Source of the DNA: Cytobacillus oceanisediminis 2691
GTDB taxonomy: Bacteria > Bacillota > Bacilli > Bacillales > Cytobacillaceae
Assembly: GCF_007678455.1 (NCBI RefSeq)
Contig: NZ_VEEP01000012.1
Span: 62,001-126,000 of the forward strand
Length of the DNA: 64,000 nt
Direction: 5' to 3'
A program made the translations under genes and the position numbers. Position 1 is the first letter of the stretch, and every line of letters begins with the position of its first letter. The notes under the pieces were generated by a model. That model was not told the DNA's origin and did no database searches. It saw only the letters and a program-made list of their open reading frames with translations. Positions 43,426 through 53,291 of this stretch are shown piece after piece.

Positions 43426-43695
43426 ATGGAAAAAATTGAAGTTGGTGAAGTTTTTACAATTAGCGACGAAAGCGATATCGAGCAGGAGGTCGAAGTAATC
43501 GGTACGTTGAACATAGACGGATCTGATTATGCAGCTGTAAGCTTTGTTGACGACCTGCAAACGGAATCTGACGAAGACATTGATATCTTTTTTCTCAAGC
43601 TCGACGAAGATGGAGATTTTGCTGCCATCGAATCTGATGAGGAATTCGAAAAGGTTTCTGCAGCTTTTGATGAAATGATGAATGAAGAAGAATAA
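43426..43695 (+). CDS. DUF1292 family protein
   Basis: An 89-residue very acidic protein, ending DEMMNEEE. The pattern of short strands with DESDIEQEVEVIGTLNIDGSDYAAVSF and LDEDGDFAAIESDEEFEKV fits DUF1292/UPF0473, of unknown function in Firmicutes. TTAGAGGAGG precedes ATG 43426. It has its own terminator. Confidence 0.85.
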   Translation: MEKIEVGEVFTISDESDIEQEVEVIGTLNIDGSDYAAVSFVDDLQTESDEDIDIFFLKLDEDGDFAAIESDEEFEKVSAAFDEMMNEEE

Positions 43696-43701
43696 CGGGG
43701 A

Positions 43702-43731
43702 GGAGGGGAGGTTAAGCTCCTCTCCTTTTTT
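43702..43731 (+). terminator. Rho-independent terminator
   Basis: GGAGGGGAG, loop GTTAAG, CTCCTCTCC with one G-T pair, then TTTTTT. Confidence 0.88.
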
Positions 43732-43826
43732 GGTATATATACATAGGAAGTACGTTCGTAAAAAAGTTGTAAATAGAAGGAAATCATTCGCGTCTGTCGA
43801 ATTGATTTTTAAAGGAGTTGATACAA

Positions 43827-44096
43827 TTGGATAGCGTCATCCTCGTAACCTTTAAAATCAAGGGAATACCGATTCCTATCAAAATAGCATCTACAAATGA
43901 ACCAAGCAGAGAGCAAATCCTCAAAAAGATCACTGATTTGGCCAAGGGATATGATTTATCGGGCGAAATTCAATTCAAGAAGCTCCTAAAAGAGCACGGC
44001 CACAAAATGTATATATATGAAATTGGGGATAAAAAATGCATGGTGCTGGTAGAGCGGCTAGAGAAGATAAAAGAGTTTGAAGAAATAGGTTCATAG
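43827..44096 (+). CDS. Hypothetical protein (89 aa)
   Basis: An 89-residue soluble protein starting at TTG 43827, ten bases after AAAGGAG (the TTG at 43818 is too close). It begins with a beta-strand-rich part (DSVILVTFKIKGIPIPIKIAS), has a Lys-rich helix EQILKKITDLAKGYDL and ends with a helical acidic tail. I do not recognise a family. It converges with the PhoD-like gene. Confidence 0.6.
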   Translation: MDSVILVTFKIKGIPIPIKIASTNEPSREQILKKITDLAKGYDLSGEIQFKKLLKEHGHKMYIYEIGDKKCMVLVERLEKIKEFEEIGS

Positions 44097-44115
44097 CACG
44101 CTAATACAATCGGTT

Positions 44116-46176
44116 TTACAATAAATTTTCATCATTCGATATCGGTTCCGCAGCCATAAGCAAGGTATTCTCAGGTAACGCTTTATCAAAATGAAGATAG
44201 CCAATTGAGTTTTTTGTTTCGGCAATGCTGCCGTCTTGGAATGAGTAGTAGTTAATCGTTTCTTCCCATAGATTTTGCTTCGGGATTTCTGTTTTATCTT
44301 TGGTAAGGGTCATGCTGTAGGTCTCACTGCAGCTGCGGTAAAGCGATTGTTCCTTTCGTTTTTGAGCGTTGAGCCACAGTACCGACTTCATTAAAATACC
44401 CCATATCCCAGTAAAACTTTCATTATGGACGGGGCTGCTCGTAAACTGATAGAAAGAATGTATTTTACCATCGTTAAGCTTGACTTCTGATTTTACCGAT
44501 GAAGAGAAGTGGACATCCCCAGACAGTAAAATGACGCAACTTGGGTCCCAGCTGGAAACTTGTGAAAGGAATGCATGAAATCCTTTGCCGTTATACTTCC
44601 ATCCATCAAAATCAAATGACGTCTGTACTGGGAATCCTAATACTTTGAAAGGATATACATATTTATGGAGGAAGGATTCAATTAGTCCCATTCCATAAAC
44701 AGGAGTTGGGGAGACAATATTCAAAGGAGTACGCTTATTCCACCCGCTACTAAGGAGTTTTTCGGTCGTGCTTTGCCAGCCTTTTTCAGAAATCAGCAAA
44801 GGTGTCCTGGTTGTCTCCTCCATCAAACTTCCAAGCTGAACCGCTCTGGGCCTTGGATCGAAACCACGCTGTGTACGCGTATCAAGGAAAACAGTTTTAG
44901 GAACAGTTGGAGCAATGAAGTGCCAGGAGTGATAGTCCCATAAAAAATCCAGTCCTACTTTATAATCCTGTGATTCCATGTTTCCAGACTCGAGATACTT
45001 TTCGATTTTATTACGGAAAGTTGTGTCAAAGCTTTTAGGGTCGTTGCCCCAGCCCTGGAACAGCCAATAAGCCGCCAATCCGTTGCCAATGATATATTTG
45101 CCCAGCGGTGAATTCCTGGCCGTCGCCGTCCACTTTTCGGATATATTCCAATCATCCGTTACATCATGGTCATCAAAGATCATGTAGGTTGGTATGTTCG
45201 CCATCAATCTTCTGGTCGCTGATATAGATACAATGAATTCCCTGATCTGTTCCATTTGTTCCTCATATCTGGCTTCCAGCCTGGAAAGCTCCTTTTCCCG
45301 CTTTTTCGGTTCACCCTCGAATTTCAAGTAAAGCTTTTTATTATCAATAATTTGCCTGAAGGATTGGATTAGATCGTTTTCCTGGATGAATTCCCAGATT
45401 TCCGGGCTCCAGCTGATTAAATACATTGCTGCATATTCTCCGAATGTGATTAAATGGTTATCACCTTTTCCGGTTGAAAAGTTTGACAGATGTTCAATCA
45501 GGAATTGCCGTGCATTTACCTTAGAAAGCCGGGAATGCAAAACATGAGGAATCAAATCGGATAATTTACTATCATCACGATGACCGACTAATTCGGATGA
45601 AAGTACCGATAGAATCGGGAATAGCGGGTCCGCAACATCATCGGCATAAATCTGGTCACCCATAAAAAATAATCCATTGGGCCTTTGTGAATGATCCAGA
45701 TGTTTTTCCTCCACAAGGAAGTCTGCTGAAATCAAAGCATCTTCGCCAACGCCATGGGGCTTTCGGCAGGAGCCATAAAGCAAATTTGTCGGCAGGCTTT
45801 CATGATCGATATAAAATGCTGGATACTTCAGATTCCCGTATACAATTGATCGGCTATGTTCCTTGGTAAGAAGGCCATAGTTTCCCAGATCACGGACCAT
45901 CGCGTCTTTTTTAAAAAATAAGTTATAGCCAAGGAGAGTGCAGGAAGGGAAAGGAGTCCTTCTCGGTGAAATCTTAATCAGGTAAATATATAACTGCTCG
46001 CCAGCTTTGAAAGTTTTTGTCTCGGTATTGATATCCAAAGGGATATAGGTATCCTGATTGATTTGAAATAATTGAGCGTCCATCTTGATTTGGCGGCTCA
46101 AAGCAATCCAAATGTAAAGGGATGTTGGTTCAACCCTCCTGAGGATTGGGCCAGACAAAATAAATGGTAACTTCAT
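44116..46176 (-). CDS. PhoD-like alkaline phosphatase family protein
   Basis: A 686-residue metallophosphatase. Conserved parts are LLYGSCRKPHG, LFFMGDQIYADDV, MIFDDHDVTDDWN and LLSGDVHFSSSV, which hold Asp, Asn and His metal ligands of the PhoD/MPP fold. There is no recognisable Tat signal, unlike secreted PhoD, so it may be cytoplasmic or membrane-associated. ATG 46176 is used; a GTG pair a few codons upstream is possible. Substrate unknown. Confidence 0.85.
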   Translation of the reverse strand: MKLPFILSGPILRRVEPTSLYIWIALSRQIKMDAQLFQINQDTYIPLDINTETKTFKAGEQLYIYLIKISPRRTPFPSCTLLGYNLFFKKDAMVRDLGNYGLLTKEHSRSIVYGNLKYPAFYIDHESLPTNLLYGSCRKPHGVGEDALISADFLVEEKHLDHSQRPNGLFFMGDQIYADDVADPLFPILSVLSSELVGHRDDSKLSDLIPHVLHSRLSKVNARQFLIEHLSNFSTGKGDNHLITFGEYAAMYLISWSPEIWEFIQENDLIQSFRQIIDNKKLYLKFEGEPKKREKELSRLEARYEEQMEQIREFIVSISATRRLMANIPTYMIFDDHDVTDDWNISEKWTATARNSPLGKYIIGNGLAAYWLFQGWGNDPKSFDTTFRNKIEKYLESGNMESQDYKVGLDFLWDYHSWHFIAPTVPKTVFLDTRTQRGFDPRPRAVQLGSLMEETTRTPLLISEKGWQSTTEKLLSSGWNKRTPLNIVSPTPVYGMGLIESFLHKYVYPFKVLGFPVQTSFDFDGWKYNGKGFHAFLSQVSSWDPSCVILLSGDVHFSSSVKSEVKLNDGKIHSFYQFTSSPVHNESFTGIWGILMKSVLWLNAQKRKEQSLYRSCSETYSMTLTKDKTEIPKQNLWEETINYYSFQDGSIAETKNSIGYLHFDKALPENTLLMAAEPISNDENLL

Positions 46177-46251
46177 CGCTTGCACCACCGTTCAGTTCTT
46201 TACTGCTACCTTATTCAAGCAGGTTCAGAACGGTGTCCAACAGCCTAAAGC

Positions 46252-46276
46252 AAAAAAAGCCCTTTTAAGGCTTTTT
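46252..46276 (-). terminator. Terminator of the GH18 gene
   Basis: On the minus strand AAAAAGCC, loop, GGCTTTTTTT, directly after the GH18 stop. Confidence 0.8.
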
Positions 46277-47421
46277 CACTTTCTTGTATAATAACGAGCG
46301 TCTTGATGCTCCAATAATTCATTAGCAATCAGTTTGGCTGCACTTTGATTTCCGGGGGCATCAAGTCCTGCTTCCCAGAGCATCATACCGCCCAACTGCT
46401 CAGAAAGCGCGAGTTCTGTCTTCTTTTTCAAAGTGGAATGCCCATTATAATGGTATGTGATTCCATTTATATTGACCTGATCCTTGCCCGGATTCTCAAG
46501 GGCATGATCAATTAGTGCTTCATATGAGATTTGCTTTGCCGAAGGGTCTTCAGGCTGTGCATAAAGAGGGACTCCAAGAACAAGTTTCTCTCTGGAAAAG
46601 CCATGTGAATCAAATAAAGAGGTCCAATAGTTTACTATATTTGCGGAATAGGTGAAAGGTGATAGATTCGCTGCGTTGTACTCTCCATCCCACTGACCAT
46701 CATATGCCATCAAATTGACATGGTCAAAGTATCCGAACATCTCGGGCTCAAAGACAACAGAGTGAATTTCAGTCCCTGTAACGCTGTGCACTTTGGCGTT
46801 TACAGCGATTGAAAGTTCTTTGCCCATCGGTTTTAGCTGTGCACTCAAATCTTTAGAGAACTCAGCAAGATATCGGGCATCATCTGCTGATCTGGGATGC
46901 TCAAAGTCGATGTCAATTCCATCGAGATTCTCTCTTTCTGCAAAACTAACAAGCTCGTGTACTAGTTTTTCTCTTGAAGCCGGAGTTGAAATGGCCGCCT
47001 TAAAATAATCGTAAGATTCTCCGCCATTGATATGGTACCAGCCACCAATGGCCAGGATGACTTTTGTCTCGTGCTTACTTGCATTGTCCACGATTGCCCT
47101 CAAATTTTTGATTGCCTGATCTCCATTTAATAAAATCCTGCCATCAGCAGTTGGGTGAGCAAACGAAAATATGACATGGGTCAGGCTTTGGTAATCGATT
47201 TCAGCAGGATTACGGAAGTCCTGAACATATCCGATCAATACCTTTGCGTCCTGTCTTTTCTCAGGTGTTTTTTTCACAGCGGCTGTTTTGGACGACAATG
47301 TGACAGGAGAACTGGACGCTTTCTCGTTGTTTTGTTGTTTATTGGCAAATATAGCGCCTGATAAAAACCCTCCTATGAAGGTTATCATGATAATCAATAT
47401 GGACAGGGAACGTTTTCTCAT
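46276..47421 (-). CDS. Membrane-anchored GH18 family glycoside hydrolase
   Basis: A 381-residue protein with an N-terminal signal-anchor (SILIIMITFIGGFLSGAIFA, residues 6-25), a polar linker and a GH18 barrel. The catalytic DGIDIDFEHP (DxxDxDxE) has its acid/base Glu. GH18 relatives in Bacillus cut chitin-like or spore cortex/peptidoglycan glycans. YSANIVNYW and the C-terminal GGMMLWEAGLD fit the barrel end. No LysM or SLH repeats. The substrate is therefore uncertain. Confidence 0.92.
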   Translation of the reverse strand: MRKRSLSILIIMITFIGGFLSGAIFANKQQNNEKASSSPVTLSSKTAAVKKTPEKRQDAKVLIGYVQDFRNPAEIDYQSLTHVIFSFAHPTADGRILLNGDQAIKNLRAIVDNASKHETKVILAIGGWYHINGGESYDYFKAAISTPASREKLVHELVSFAERENLDGIDIDFEHPRSADDARYLAEFSKDLSAQLKPMGKELSIAVNAKVHSVTGTEIHSVVFEPEMFGYFDHVNLMAYDGQWDGEYNAANLSPFTYSANIVNYWTSLFDSHGFSREKLVLGVPLYAQPEDPSAKQISYEALIDHALENPGKDQVNINGITYHYNGHSTLKKKTELALSEQLGGMMLWEAGLDAPGNQSAAKLIANELLEHQDARYYTRK

Positions 47422-47582
47422 TTAGGAATCCTCCTGGGTTTTGTCAACTTTAAAATTGTAACAGAGAAAGCGTCATTGATGCTGTGGTAATATCAGGCTA
47501 AATACATAAATATCAAACGTATAGATTAGTAAATGTGTTTCAGGGAATAAACTAATTAGTATAAAAGATAGGAGAGATTGGA

Positions 47583-48374
47583 ATGAATACACAAAAAATA
47601 AAGGCAGCAGACACAGAAATCAGTTTTTATGATGAGGGAAATGGAAAACCGATTGTCCTTATTCATGGTTTTGCCGGCGGGAAAGAGTATTGGGACAAAG
47701 TCCTTCCTGATTTGGCCAAAGAGAACAGGGTGATTGCTTTGGACCTCCCTGGACATGGAGGATCCGGCATGGGGAAGGAAAGTTATTCCATTGAGGATAT
47801 GGCAGATGTGATAAAAGACTTTCTTGATCATTTAGGGCTTAAGAAAGTAACAATGTTTGGACATTCACTTGGCGGATATATTACTCTTGCTTTTGCCGAG
47901 CTTTATCCTCAATACTTAAACGGTTTTTCACTGATCCATTCCACAGGAAATCCTGACACTGACGAAGCTAAAAAAGGCAGGGACACAAATTCGAAAAAAA
48001 TACTGGAGGAGGGTCCGGGTTCATTTATCGATGGACTATCCAAAAAGCTCTTTTCGCCTGATAACCTTGATTTGAATATGGATGAAATTGCAGAGACAGT
48101 CAATATCGGCCTTAAGACTTCTGTAAAGGGGCTTGTGAGTGCACTGACTGCGATGAAAAATAGACCGGACCGGAATTATGTGCTGGAAGAGACCGGGCTT
48201 CCGGTGCTGTTGGTTGCTGGTGAACTCGACCAAATCGTTCCACCAGAGAAAACATTTACGGTTGATAGACAAAATATCCAAAAAAACATTATCAGAAACA
48301 GCGGACATATGAGCATGTATGAACAGCCCCAGGATCTGGTGAGGGCAATGAACGTATTCCTTGCCAAACTATAA
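47583..48374 (+). CDS. Alpha/beta hydrolase
   Basis: A 263-residue hydrolase with HGFAGGKEYWDKV (oxyanion), GHSLGGY nucleophile elbow, Asp in VAGELDQIVPPE and His in NSGHMSMYEQP. No signal peptide. AGGAGAG precedes ATG 47583. It stands alone; the next terminator is at 48382. Esterase, lipase or C-C hydrolase activity cannot be distinguished. Confidence 0.92.
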   Translation: MNTQKIKAADTEISFYDEGNGKPIVLIHGFAGGKEYWDKVLPDLAKENRVIALDLPGHGGSGMGKESYSIEDMADVIKDFLDHLGLKKVTMFGHSLGGYITLAFAELYPQYLNGFSLIHSTGNPDTDEAKKGRDTNSKKILEEGPGSFIDGLSKKLFSPDNLDLNMDEIAETVNIGLKTSVKGLVSALTAMKNRPDRNYVLEETGLPVLLVAGELDQIVPPEKTFTVDRQNIQKNIIRNSGHMSMYEQPQDLVRAMNVFLAKL

Positions 48375-48381
48375 ATGCCTA

Positions 48382-48416
48382 TCAGCCTGCCCGTTTAGGA
48401 CAGGCTTTATCTTTTG
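48382..48416 (+). terminator. Rho-independent terminator
   Basis: AGCCTG-c-CC, loop, GG-a-CAGGCT followed by TTATCTTTT. Confidence 0.7.
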
Positions 48417-48453
48417 TAAACACATAAGAGTTGAATAGCAGGGAGTGTTGGTA

Positions 48454-48735
48454 TTGGTAAAAGAAATCGTCTTAGATGGCTTTCCAATCGAGATCCGTAA
48501 ATTTGAACATTCACGTGAACACGGACTTCGCATAGTCTCAGTAGAATTTCCGGTGACTAGTGAAAGGTACCATGATGTGACTACCTTATTATATAAGGGC
48601 GAATTTGATATAAATATTTCAGGTTACCCTTCCTTTCGCGGAAAAGTTGTGGAGTACTCTACTTCGGTTACAAATCTGTACGCAAGAGGGCAGGTGGGTC
48701 AATTTAAATTAGCATTGATGGAGGTGAAAAACTAA
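48454..48735 (+). CDS. DUF3219 family protein (YkvR-like)
   Basis: A 93-residue protein resembling Bacillus YkvR: VEFPVTSERYHDVTTLLYKGEFDI and YSTSVTNLYARGQVGQFKLALMEV. Function unknown. TTG 48454 fits GGGAG at 48441-48445. It is three bases from the LLM oxidoreductase gene, so the two are co-transcribed. Confidence 0.82.
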   Translation: MVKEIVLDGFPIEIRKFEHSREHGLRIVSVEFPVTSERYHDVTTLLYKGEFDINISGYPSFRGKVVEYSTSVTNLYARGQVGQFKLALMEVKN

Positions 48736-48738
48736 ACC

Positions 48739-49734
48739 ATGAAATTAAGCATTCTTGACCAGGCACCAGTCTCAAGTAACCAGACAGCCAGAGAAGCATT
48801 GGAGCAATCCGTCCTGCTTGCACAGACAGCAGAGAGGTATGGATATACTCGCTACTGGATTGCTGAGCATCATGATATGACGGGGTTGGCCTGTCCGGCT
48901 CCTGAAGTAATGCTCCCTTATATAGGTGCCAGCACAAGCAGGATCCGTATTGGGTCCGGCGCTGTTCTGCTGCCACATTATAAACCGTATAAAGTGGCGG
49001 AAATCTACAATATGCTGGCAACCCTATTCCCAGACCGGGTGGATATCGGGATTGGCCGTGCACCAGGCGGCTCTGCGGAAGTAACAAATGCATTATCTGA
49101 TCATTTCCTCCAGAATGTATGGAATATGACTGAAACATTGAAGGATTTACTTCATTTTATCCATAATGATCACCCTGCTGGAAGCGAACTCGCTAAAATC
49201 AAGGCTGCGCCTCTTCCTGAAATCTCTCCGGAACCATGGCTTTTGGGGACAAGCAAGAAAAGTGCTCTGCTGGCTGCAGAGCATGGAATGGCATATGCAT
49301 TTGGGATGTTTATGAGCGACAAGGATGCCGTGGAAATTGTCAATCTTTACAAAGATTCTTTTCAGCCAGGAAGCATACAATCACCAAAGACAATCTTAGC
49401 TGTTTCGGCGATCTGTGCTGAGACGACCAAACAAGCGGAAGAGATTGCTTTAAGTTCCCTGTGCTGGAGTATCCAGAGGAAAAATGGGGAGGGATTAACT
49501 GGGGTGCCATCAATTGCTGAGGCAAAAGATTTTATTCTCTCAGCCACAGAAAAGGAAGAGCTAAGAGGGATGCGAGAAAAGATGATCATTGGAAATCCTG
49601 CAGATGTAAAAAATCGACTGCTTGACTTGCAGAAACAAACGAAAACAGATGAAATCATGATTATCACCATTACATATTCTCCACAGGATCGTCTGAATTC
49701 TTATCAATTAATTGCAGAAGAGTTATTAGAGTAA
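48739..49734 (+). CDS. LLM-class flavin-dependent oxidoreductase (luciferase-like)
   Basis: A 331-residue paralogue of the protein at 35778. RYWIAEHHDMTG, RIGSGAVLLPHYKPYKVAE and DIGIGRAPGG are conserved; GTSKKSALLAAEHG marks the FMN site. It is predicted to oxidise a small organic compound using reduced flavin. It follows the DUF3219 gene by 3 bases. Confidence 0.93.
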   Translation: MKLSILDQAPVSSNQTAREALEQSVLLAQTAERYGYTRYWIAEHHDMTGLACPAPEVMLPYIGASTSRIRIGSGAVLLPHYKPYKVAEIYNMLATLFPDRVDIGIGRAPGGSAEVTNALSDHFLQNVWNMTETLKDLLHFIHNDHPAGSELAKIKAAPLPEISPEPWLLGTSKKSALLAAEHGMAYAFGMFMSDKDAVEIVNLYKDSFQPGSIQSPKTILAVSAICAETTKQAEEIALSSLCWSIQRKNGEGLTGVPSIAEAKDFILSATEKEELRGMREKMIIGNPADVKNRLLDLQKQTKTDEIMIITITYSPQDRLNSYQLIAEELLE

Positions 49735-49864
49735 TTAACTTTTATAGATTTTTCTCCTGCAATCAACTGGATAAAAGTGTAATGAACTCATTCATCTTGG
49801 GTGAACGGGGCTCGCGAGATCATCTACACTAAAATTCCTCGTGAAGCAGAGAGATAGTTCCCTA

Positions 49865-49892
49865 TTAACAAATTCCCTTTTTAAGGTATAAT
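49865..49892 (+). promoter_or_regulatory. Sigma-A promoter of the YebC-family gene
   Basis: TTAACA (49865-49870), 16-base spacer, TATAAT (49887-49892). Confidence 0.65.
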
Positions 49893-49975
49893 ATTATTTG
49901 TGAAACGCTGCATGGCTTGTAATCTAGTACCTTTAGCATGCAGTTAACTGATATAACTTGAAAGAGAGTGGGATT

Positions 49976-50692
49976 ATGGGTCGTAAATGGAACAACATCA
50001 AAGAAAAGAAAGCGTCCAAGGATGCTAATACCAGCAGGGTTTATTCTAAATTTGCATTGGAAATATATGTTGCAGCCAGGCAAGGTGAGCCGAATCCAGA
50101 ATCGAACCAGGCTCTGAAATTCGTTCTTGAGAGAGCGAAAACATATAATGTACCAAGAGTCATTATTGACCGTGCAATTGATAAAGCCAAGGGCGGAGGA
50201 GAAGAAAGCTATGATGAGCTTCGTTATGAAGGCTTTGGTCCTAACGGCTCAATGATCATTGTTGATGCACTCACAAACAACGTAAACCGTACTGCTTCCA
50301 ATGTACGCGCTGCTTTTGGCAAGAACGGCGGCAATATGGGAGTAGCCGGATCGGTTTCCTACATGTTCGATAAAACAGCGGTAATCGGTTTTGAAGGAAA
50401 GTCAGCCGATGAAGCATTGGAAATTTTAATGGAAGCTGATGTGGATGCACGTGATATCCTTGAGGAAGAAGATTCAGTCATTATCTATGGCGAGCCTGAA
50501 CAATTCCATGCTATCCAGGAAGCTTTCAGGAATGCCGGCATTACAGATTTCACTGTTGCCGAATTGACGATGCTTCCACAAAATGATGTCACCCTTGATT
50601 CGGACTCACTAGCCCAGTTCGAGAAGCTTGTTGATGCTTTGGAAGATTTAGAGGATGTTCAGCAGGTTTATCATAACGTAGATCTTGATTAA
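49976..50692 (+). CDS. YebC/PmpR family protein (YeeI/YebC2 type)
   Basis: A 238-residue protein very close to Bacillus Yee[51 protein letters not shown] and [11 protein letters not shown]. Long annotated as a transcriptional regulator; recent work on the YebC2 group indicates a ribosome-associated role that helps with stalled translation. ATG 49976 follows GAGAGTGGG. It has its own promoter and terminator. Confidence 0.94.
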   Translation: MGRKWNNIKEKKASKDANTSRVYSKFALEIYVAARQGEPNPESNQALKFVLERAKTYNVPRVIIDRAIDKAKGGGEESYDELRYEGFGPNGSMIIVDALTNNVNRTASNVRAAFGKNGGNMGVAGSVSYMFDKTAVIGFEGKSADEALEILMEADVDARDILEEEDSVIIYGEPEQFHAIQEAFRNAGITDFTVAELTMLPQNDVTLDSDSLAQFEKLVDALEDLEDVQQVYHNVDLD

Positions 50693-50696
50693 TATA

Positions 50697-50731
50697 AACA
50701 ACCCATTCCGCTGATGGAATGGGTTGTTTTT
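50697..50731. terminator. Bidirectional terminator
   Basis: AACCCATTCC, loop, GGAATGGGTT then GTTTTT; between two convergent genes. Confidence 0.9.
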
Positions 50732-50740
50732 GTGTAAAGT

Positions 50741-51067
50741 TCATCCTGCCTTCTTATGTTTAACAAGTTCCTCAGCCAGTTTCCCAAATAAAGTTAACCG
50801 GTACATGCGAAAATCAGCACGCAAAGACCAGACGGGGTGGCCAAAAGTAGCTGGCTTGTTCCCTTCAATAAAAAAATGGCTGAACCACGCGAAAGCATAG
50901 GCAGTTACAGGCGCCAGCAAAATCAGCCACAAATTCCTGGTAAAAAGAGCTGCTAAGACAAAAACAAAAACGAAAGTAGTTCCAACAAAGTGCCATTTTC
51001 TTGTTGAAGCTTTACTGTGCTGTGATAAGTAAAATGGCCAGAACTCTTCATAATTTTTAAACTCCAT
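50741..51067 (-). CDS. DUF962 (Mpo1-like) membrane protein
   Basis: A 108-residue protein with two membrane helices (TTFVFVFVLAALF and LWLILLAPVTAYAFAWF). The motifs HSKASTRKWHFVGT and SHFFIEGNKPATFGHPVWSLRADFRM fit the DUF962 family, whose yeast member Mpo1 is an Fe-dependent dioxygenase of fatty acid alpha-oxidation. Role in bacteria is unknown. The second of two adjacent ATGs (51067) is six bases from GGAGG. Confidence 0.88.
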   Translation of the reverse strand: MEFKNYEEFWPFYLSQHSKASTRKWHFVGTTFVFVFVLAALFTRNLWLILLAPVTAYAFAWFSHFFIEGNKPATFGHPVWSLRADFRMYRLTLFGKLAEELVKHKKAG

Positions 51068-51249
51068 CATAAACCTCCAAAAAATAATTACTAATATATT
51101 TCTATTTCCGAATGAAAATTCCTCTAAATTTATTGTCCTGATTTCTATGATTGAGTATGTAATTGATAGTCAACACTTAAATCCCTATAAGTTTAATCCC
51201 CTTGATTTTCAGGAATAGACAGATATATTGGAAATGACAGGTGGTATAA

Positions 51250-52299
51250 ATGATAGATACTTTTATCAGGGACATCTCACGTGAAGAAATCATCAGATTT
51301 GCCGTTATTCTGGTGATCATAATTATATTCAATTGGGGTATCAAAAAAGCAGCCCAGTTTTCTGCGGCAAAAAAATCACGCCTTTTTCAAAAAGCTTTGC
51401 CGATCATCGATTCCATGGCAGACTGGATCACCTTTTATGGCATCATTATTTTATTATTGCTGACCATGCCTAAAACGGATTGGCTTTTTTATACGCTGTA
51501 CACTAATGGTGAAATCAAGGTCACAATCCTGCTTATCGTAATAGCCTTTTTGATTGTGTCGCTTGCGCATAGACTGGTTAAGTTATTCAATAAATATATT
51601 CTGACATCCGTTTATGACTATTACGGTGTGGACAGGGGCCTTGGCTATACATTTAATCAAATCATCTATTATATCGTCATGTTTGCAGCACTGGCTATAA
51701 GTCTTACAAGTGTGGGCATCAACCTGACTGCCATAGGTGCTGTAGTTGGTGTTCTTGGCATAGGGATTGGGTTTGGGATGAGGAATGTTGCCGGCAACTT
51801 TGTATCAGGCATTATTATTCTTTTTGAAAGACCAATTGAAGTGGGGGAAGTCATCCAAATCAATGATAAAATAGGGCGTGTTGAAAAAATCCGCTTAAGG
51901 TCAACAGTAATCCGTACAGCCAAGGAAGGCACATTGATTGTGCCCAATCAGTATTTCATCGAACAAATCATCAAGAACCGCACGAGTGCCAGGATGATGG
52001 CCCAGGTACAGGTCAGTGTGGCTTACGGGACAGATACCCATAAAGTACAGGCTCTTCTTGAAGAGGCCGTAAGGGAAATCAAGGACGGCGAGAAAGGGAT
52101 TCTGGACCAGCCTGAACCTGATATCCGTTTTATTGATTTCCGGAGTAATGCCCTGGAATTCCTGATTGAAATTCCCGTTGTTAATTTTGAAATTAAAGAA
52201 AAAATCGAAAGTAAATTAAGGCATATGATTGCAACAATTTTCATAGAAAATAAGATCCAGCTGCCGAATTTGCCGTTTCAGGCAATTGAGAGTAACTGA
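51250..52299 (+). CDS. MscS family mechanosensitive channel
   Basis: A 349-residue small-conductance channel with three to four N-terminal membrane helices. The pore helix region GAVVGVLGIGIGFGMRNVAGNFVSGIIILFERP is typical, followed by the beta domain with VIQINDKIGRVEKIRLRST. It releases solutes on osmotic downshift. The C-terminal domain ends LPNLPFQAIESN. Confidence 0.93.
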   Translation: MIDTFIRDISREEIIRFAVILVIIIIFNWGIKKAAQFSAAKKSRLFQKALPIIDSMADWITFYGIIILLLLTMPKTDWLFYTLYTNGEIKVTILLIVIAFLIVSLAHRLVKLFNKYILTSVYDYYGVDRGLGYTFNQIIYYIVMFAALAISLTSVGINLTAIGAVVGVLGIGIGFGMRNVAGNFVSGIIILFERPIEVGEVIQINDKIGRVEKIRLRSTVIRTAKEGTLIVPNQYFIEQIIKNRTSARMMAQVQVSVAYGTDTHKVQALLEEAVREIKDGEKGILDQPEPDIRFIDFRSNALEFLIEIPVVNFEIKEKIESKLRHMIATIFIENKIQLPNLPFQAIESN

Positions 52300-52365
52300 T
52301 CTTTAAATCAAAAGATCTTAGGATCAGGAAAGAAATGATATAGGTAGAAGAGAATATTGTCCGTA

Positions 52366-52399
52366 AAAAAGAGTTTACCAGGCTGGTAAACTCTTTTTC
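52366..52399. terminator. Bidirectional terminator
   Basis: AAAAAAGAGTTTACCA, loop GGC, TGGTAAACTCTTTTT, between the channel gene (+) and the NmrA-like gene (-). Confidence 0.92.
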
Positions 52400-52408
52400 A
52401 TTTTCTGT

Positions 52409-53053
52409 TTATAGAGTTTTTAGTGCTTCCGCCACATCTGTATCACCGGATATTAAATCGAAGGATTTTCTGAATGTGTTTTCCTCATTCAAGCATGACA
52501 GGATAGTTCTTGCTACATCATTCCTTGGGATTGTACCTCTATCCAGGTTCTCAGCAACCTTTATTTTTCCAGTACCTGCTTCATTCAGCAATCCGCCCGG
52601 CCTGATGATGGTATAATTCAAGCTGCTCTGCAGCAATGCCCGGTCTGCATAGTGTTTTGCAACATAATAAGGTTTGATGGTTTCAGACCAATTTTCCCGT
52701 TTGTGGGCTTGCAGGGCACTGACCATGATAAACCTTTCGATTCCGGCCTGTTCTGCAGCTTCTACCGTCTTAACGGCACCATCCAGATCAACTAAAAGGG
52801 TTTTATCCAATCCTGTATGGCCTCCTGATCCTGCTGCGAACACGACCGCATCGCATCCTTTTAATGCAGACGCGATATCCTTAACAGTACCTTCCAGACT
52901 GGCGATTGCTGTTTCTACACCTCTTTGTTCAAACTCCTTAGTTTGTTCTGGTTTTCTAAGCATTGCTCTAACTTCATATTCTTTACTTTCATTAAGCAGA
53001 TCGACAAGCTGTTTGCCAATCTGTCCATTTGCACCTACGACAAGAACTTTCAT
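52409..53053 (-). CDS. NAD(P)-binding atypical SDR (NmrA-like, YhfK type)
   Basis: A 214-residue Rossmann protein with VVGANGQIG at residues 5-13 and the IIRPGGLL segment. The second half, DRGTIPRNDVARTILSCL, is typical of YhfK/YwnB-like atypical SDRs. It may act as a redox sensor or oxidoreductase. ATG 53053 has GGGAGG upstream; the longer frame to 53140 has no ribosome site. Confidence 0.9.
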   Translation of the reverse strand: MKVLVVGANGQIGKQLVDLLNESKEYEVRAMLRKPEQTKEFEQRGVETAIASLEGTVKDIASALKGCDAVVFAAGSGGHTGLDKTLLVDLDGAVKTVEAAEQAGIERFIMVSALQAHKRENWSETIKPYYVAKHYADRALLQSSLNYTIIRPGGLLNEAGTGKIKVAENLDRGTIPRNDVARTILSCLNEENTFRKSFDLISGDTDVAEALKTL

Positions 53054-53291
53054 CAAGTTACCTCCCTGAATAGCAGAATTCGTTTTAATAAAACTATTGC
53101 CTGGTAAAAGCGTCGGCGTACTATGCTTTATTGATGACATTACGGACTGTATTAGTCCACATGTATATAATCTACCCTTTAATCAGGAATGTAAAAGGAA
53201 TGGGCACTTTTTGATGATAAAGGTTAAATAAGGGGTAAAATCACTATTCAAGGGGAATACAAAGAAGGAAACGAAGCAGGAGGGAGATAAG